Shown: piece by piece, positions 52,565-53,943 of the stretch
Layout of the letters: each line of letters begins with the position of its first letter
Position numbering within the stretch: the stretch's first letter is position 1
Origin: Lachnospiraceae bacterium
Lineage (GTDB): Bacteria > Bacillota > Clostridia > Lachnospirales > Lachnospiraceae
Direction: 5' to 3'
Assembly (NCBI GenBank): GCA_024697595.1
Contig: JAILFK010000011.1
Span: forward strand, 1-53,943
Length of the DNA: 53,943 bases
Notes under the pieces: model-generated
Told to the model about the DNA's origin: nothing
The model's database searches: none
The model's input: only the letters and a program-made list of their open reading frames with translations
Position numbers and translations under genes: made by a program

Positions 52565-52622
52565 ATTATTCTCCTATCATCTATTTTTTTATATATTTTC
52601 CTTGCTTTTGGAATCTAGAGGC

Positions 52623-52656
52623 ATTATAATTCTATCAACCTACTATGTCAATAGGT
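52623..52656 (-). promoter_or_regulatory. isc promoter with Rrf2-type operator
   Basis: Minus strand: TTGACA (52651-52646), 17 bases, TATAAT (52628-52623), a consensus sigma-A promoter. ACCTA-N9-TAGGT (52638-52656) covers the -35 and part of the spacer. The binding factor should be the IscR-like protein encoded divergently. Confidence 0.75.
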
Positions 52657-52674
52657 AAATAATTTGTTATTGTA

Positions 52675-52708
52675 TTGTTTTACATACCAACCTAGTAGTA
52701 TAATAGGA
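52675..52708 (+). promoter_or_regulatory. Rrf2 regulator promoter with operator
   Basis: TTGTTT (52675-52680), 18 bases, TATAAT (52699-52704). ACCTA-N9-TAGGA (52690-52708) overlaps the -10. The arms and spacer length are the same as in the isc operator, so the regulator probably controls itself as well. Confidence 0.7.
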
Positions 52709-52729
52709 CAAACGGAAGGAGAAACACTG

Positions 52730-53131
52730 ATGATTACAACAAAAGGACGTTATGCCATACGCGTATTATTAGATATTGCAAAACATGATGAAGGTGCTTA
52801 TATTCCTCTAAAGGATATTGCTGCAAGACAAAATATTTCCAAAAAATATCTAGAGATTGTAGTAAAAGATATGGTAACTGCCAATCTACTTCAAGGAATA
52901 AGTGGCAGGGGCGGAGGATATAAACTATGTCGAAAACCTGAGGACTACTGCCTTGGTGAAGTAATAGAAATCATGGATGGTCCCCTCGCTCCTGTCTCAT
53001 GTCTTGTGGCAAATCAGGAGCCATGTCCTAGAGCCGATGAGTGCGAGACTCTACCTCTTTGGGTGGAATACGACAAACTAACCCATGATTATTTCTATAA
53101 TAAATATCTAAGTGACCTAATAAAAAAATAG
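52730..53131 (+). CDS. iscR: Rrf2-family regulator, IscR-like
   Basis: A 133-residue regulator. The winged helix is MITTKGRYAIRVLLDIA to ISKKYLEIVVKDM, and the wing is GRGGGYKL. Three cysteines in CLVANQEPCPRADEC near residues 90-104 fit the IscR cluster-binding pattern. It should sense Fe-S status and control the divergent isc genes. Start at 52730 has GGAAGGAGA upstream; a 22-residue longer frame reaches into the promoter and is rejected. Confidence 0.9.
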   Translation: MITTKGRYAIRVLLDIAKHDEGAYIPLKDIAARQNISKKYLEIVVKDMVTANLLQGISGRGGGYKLCRKPEDYCLGEVIEIMDGPLAPVSCLVANQEPCPRADECETLPLWVEYDKLTHDYFYNKYLSDLIKK

Positions 53132-53169
53132 AGAGGAAGCTATTTAACACTTTCTCTCTATTTGTATTT
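53121..53169. terminator. Bidirectional terminator
   Basis: TAGAGAGGAA pairs with TTTCTCTCTA (53129-53160, one G-U pair). The plus side is followed by TTTGTATTT and the minus side by TATTTTTTTATT. It serves both the Rrf2 gene and the convergent HIT gene. Confidence 0.75.
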
Positions 53170-53199
53170 AAAGATAAATCTATATAATGATTTCAATCA

Positions 53200-53622
53200 T
53201 TAATCTAACGCATCCTTAATCTGTTCAATCAACACATCATACTCAGCATCTGATAAATATTTTCTATCAGGATTCATCGCAAATGGGCTTCCCCACTCGA
53301 AATCATCATCCTTGTACTTTGGAACAAGATGGAAATGTAAATGACATCCGCCATCACCGTAAGCTCCATAATTTACCTTGTCAGGATTAAATGCTTTGTG
53401 CAAAGCCTTTGCAGCTCTATTTACATCTGCGAAAAATGCATTTCTATCCTCATCAGAGATATCCACCATCTCACTTACATGATCCTTGTAAGCAACAATT
53501 ACTCTACCTCTATGACTCTGCTCCTTAAATAGTATTAACTGACTTACACTCAAGTCACAAATCTTAATTCCAAATGCTGCAAGTGCCTCGCCACCTGCGC
53601 AGTATCCACAATTTTGATCCAT
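53200..53622 (-). CDS. HIT-family nucleotide hydrolase
   Basis: A 140-residue protein with the histidine triad HLHFHLVPK near residue 95 and a GDGGCHLHFH context. An N-terminal CGYC may bind metal. Members hydrolyse AMP-linked amides or dinucleoside polyphosphates. AGGAGGATATATAAA precedes the ATG. It is convergent with the Rrf2 gene and not part of the isc unit. Confidence 0.88.
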   Translation of the reverse strand: MDQNCGYCAGGEALAAFGIKICDLSVSQLILFKEQSHRGRVIVAYKDHVSEMVDISDEDRNAFFADVNRAAKALHKAFNPDKVNYGAYGDGGCHLHFHLVPKYKDDDFEWGSPFAMNPDRKYLSDAEYDVLIEQIKDALD

Positions 53623-53770
53623 TTTATATATCCTCCTTTTTCATATACAATTTTTACATTCATTCTTGTAATTTTTATTATACTAAATTTCTAATTAATA
53701 TTTTATCACAAAGTATTTTTTTAATCTCATGTTATACAAATTCACAATGGAAACTTAAACCAATTATAGA

Positions 53771-53820
53771 TATAATAGAAATAACTTTATTAATTGGCTG
53801 AAAAAGGAGACAATATGAAG
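53771..53820 (+). pseudogene. Start of a gene interrupted by an IS110-like element
   Basis: TATAAT (53771-53776) is followed by AAAAGGAGACAAT and ATGAAG at 53815-53820, and then directly by TGA of the IS110-like left end. A good promoter-like box and ribosome site thus lead into only two codons. The rest of the gene would lie beyond the window, after the element. The upstream stretch 53623-53770 is AT-rich and shows nothing else. Confidence 0.4.
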
Positions 53821-53943
53821 TGACCTCCAGATTGTAGATTCGTGGATTTACCTGTAATCTATTAATTGAAAGATTAATGGTAACAGGGATTACCGCATAC
53901 AATAGGAGGTCACATATGAATACTATAGTTTACGTTGGAATGG
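53820..53943 (+). mobile_element. Left end of an IS110-family element with structured leader
   Basis: GTGACCTCC (53820-53828) pairs with GGAGGTCAC (53905-53913), and the stem can be lengthened by ATTGTA with TACAAT. Inside are CCTGT with ACAGG and ATTAAT with ATTAAT. The 3' arm holds the ribosome site of the transposase. IS110-family elements carry a structured guide (bridge) RNA in a noncoding end, so this leader may be part of one; length and target loops could not be tested. The right end is outside the window. Confidence 0.55.
53916..53943 (+). CDS. IS110-family transposase, 5' end only
   Basis: Nine codons read MNTIVYVGM, the normal start of IS110-family (DEDD) transposases, where the first Asp of the active site follows in the VGxD motif. 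GGAGG lies 8 bases before the ATG but within a stable hairpin. The window ends here. Confidence 0.6.

Overview
The window looks like a chromosomal segment of a low-to-mid GC Gram-positive anaerobe of the class Clostridia, most likely Lachnospiraceae (Butyrivibrio/Roseburia-like). This rests on strong AGGAGG-type ribosome binding sites, lipoproteins with lipobox cysteines, a Bacillus/Clostridium-type LexA box, an anaerobic (cbi-type) cobalamin pathway, and several small proteins that resemble Lachnospiraceae families. Species was not determined. Most genes are on the minus strand.

Layout. (1) 1-16.1 kb is an accessory-looking region: two SAM methyltransferases plus the wreck of a third, an EF-hand-like protein, a nitroreductase, an SOS-controlled small protein, a macro-domain protein, a phosphoesterase, a GT32-like glycosyltransferase, a COG0523 GTPase next to a Fur/Zur regulator, and DUF-type proteins. 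It carries three intergenic arrays of 38-nt hairpins (16 hairpins in all) and several short duplications of gene 3' ends. (2) 16.2-36.4 kb is a 17-gene, single-strand cobalamin operon with a promoter, a cobalamin riboswitch and terminator at its head (36.07-36.41 kb) and an intrinsic terminator at its tail (16.13-16.18 kb). In order of transcription: exported lipoprotein cobaltochelatase (CbiK-like), NEAT-like lipoprotein, BtuF, BtuC, a BtuD-CbiP fusion, CobT, CobU, CobS, CobC, CbiB, CobD, CbiC, CbiD, CbiF, CbiG, CbiH, a CbiJ-CbiE-CbiT fusion, CbiA. CbiL and a corrinoid adenosyltransferase are not in the window. (3) 36.4-38.1 kb is an IS1182-family element inserted into the terminator of a LytTR response regulator. 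(4) 38.1-48 kb holds the response regulator, a chemoreceptor, an extracytoplasmic propeller-like protein, an aldo/keto reductase with Fe-S clusters, a MATE exporter with a divergent TetR regulator, and MetY. (5) 48-53.6 kb is a sulfur/Fe-S block: NudC, MnmA, a LysR regulator, the IscU scaffold, IscS, the divergent IscR-like Rrf2 regulator, and a HIT protein. The window ends in the left end of an IS110-like element that seems to have landed just behind a start codon.

How they work together. The cobalamin block would insert cobalt into sirohydrochlorin-type precursors, build the corrin ring (apart from the C20 methylation), amidate it, attach the nucleotide loop and import corrinoids, all under B12 feedback. 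The isc block supplies sulfur for Fe-S clusters and tRNA thiolation under Rrf2 control; promoter and operator positions support mutual regulation. The most unusual features are the 38-nt hairpin arrays, the ABC-ATPase/CbiP fusion, the surface chelatase/NEAT-like pair under the riboswitch, and the hairpin-targeted IS insertion. The word GGTAAATG is frequent on both sides of the cobalamin block and was not found within it, which suggests the block has a different history.
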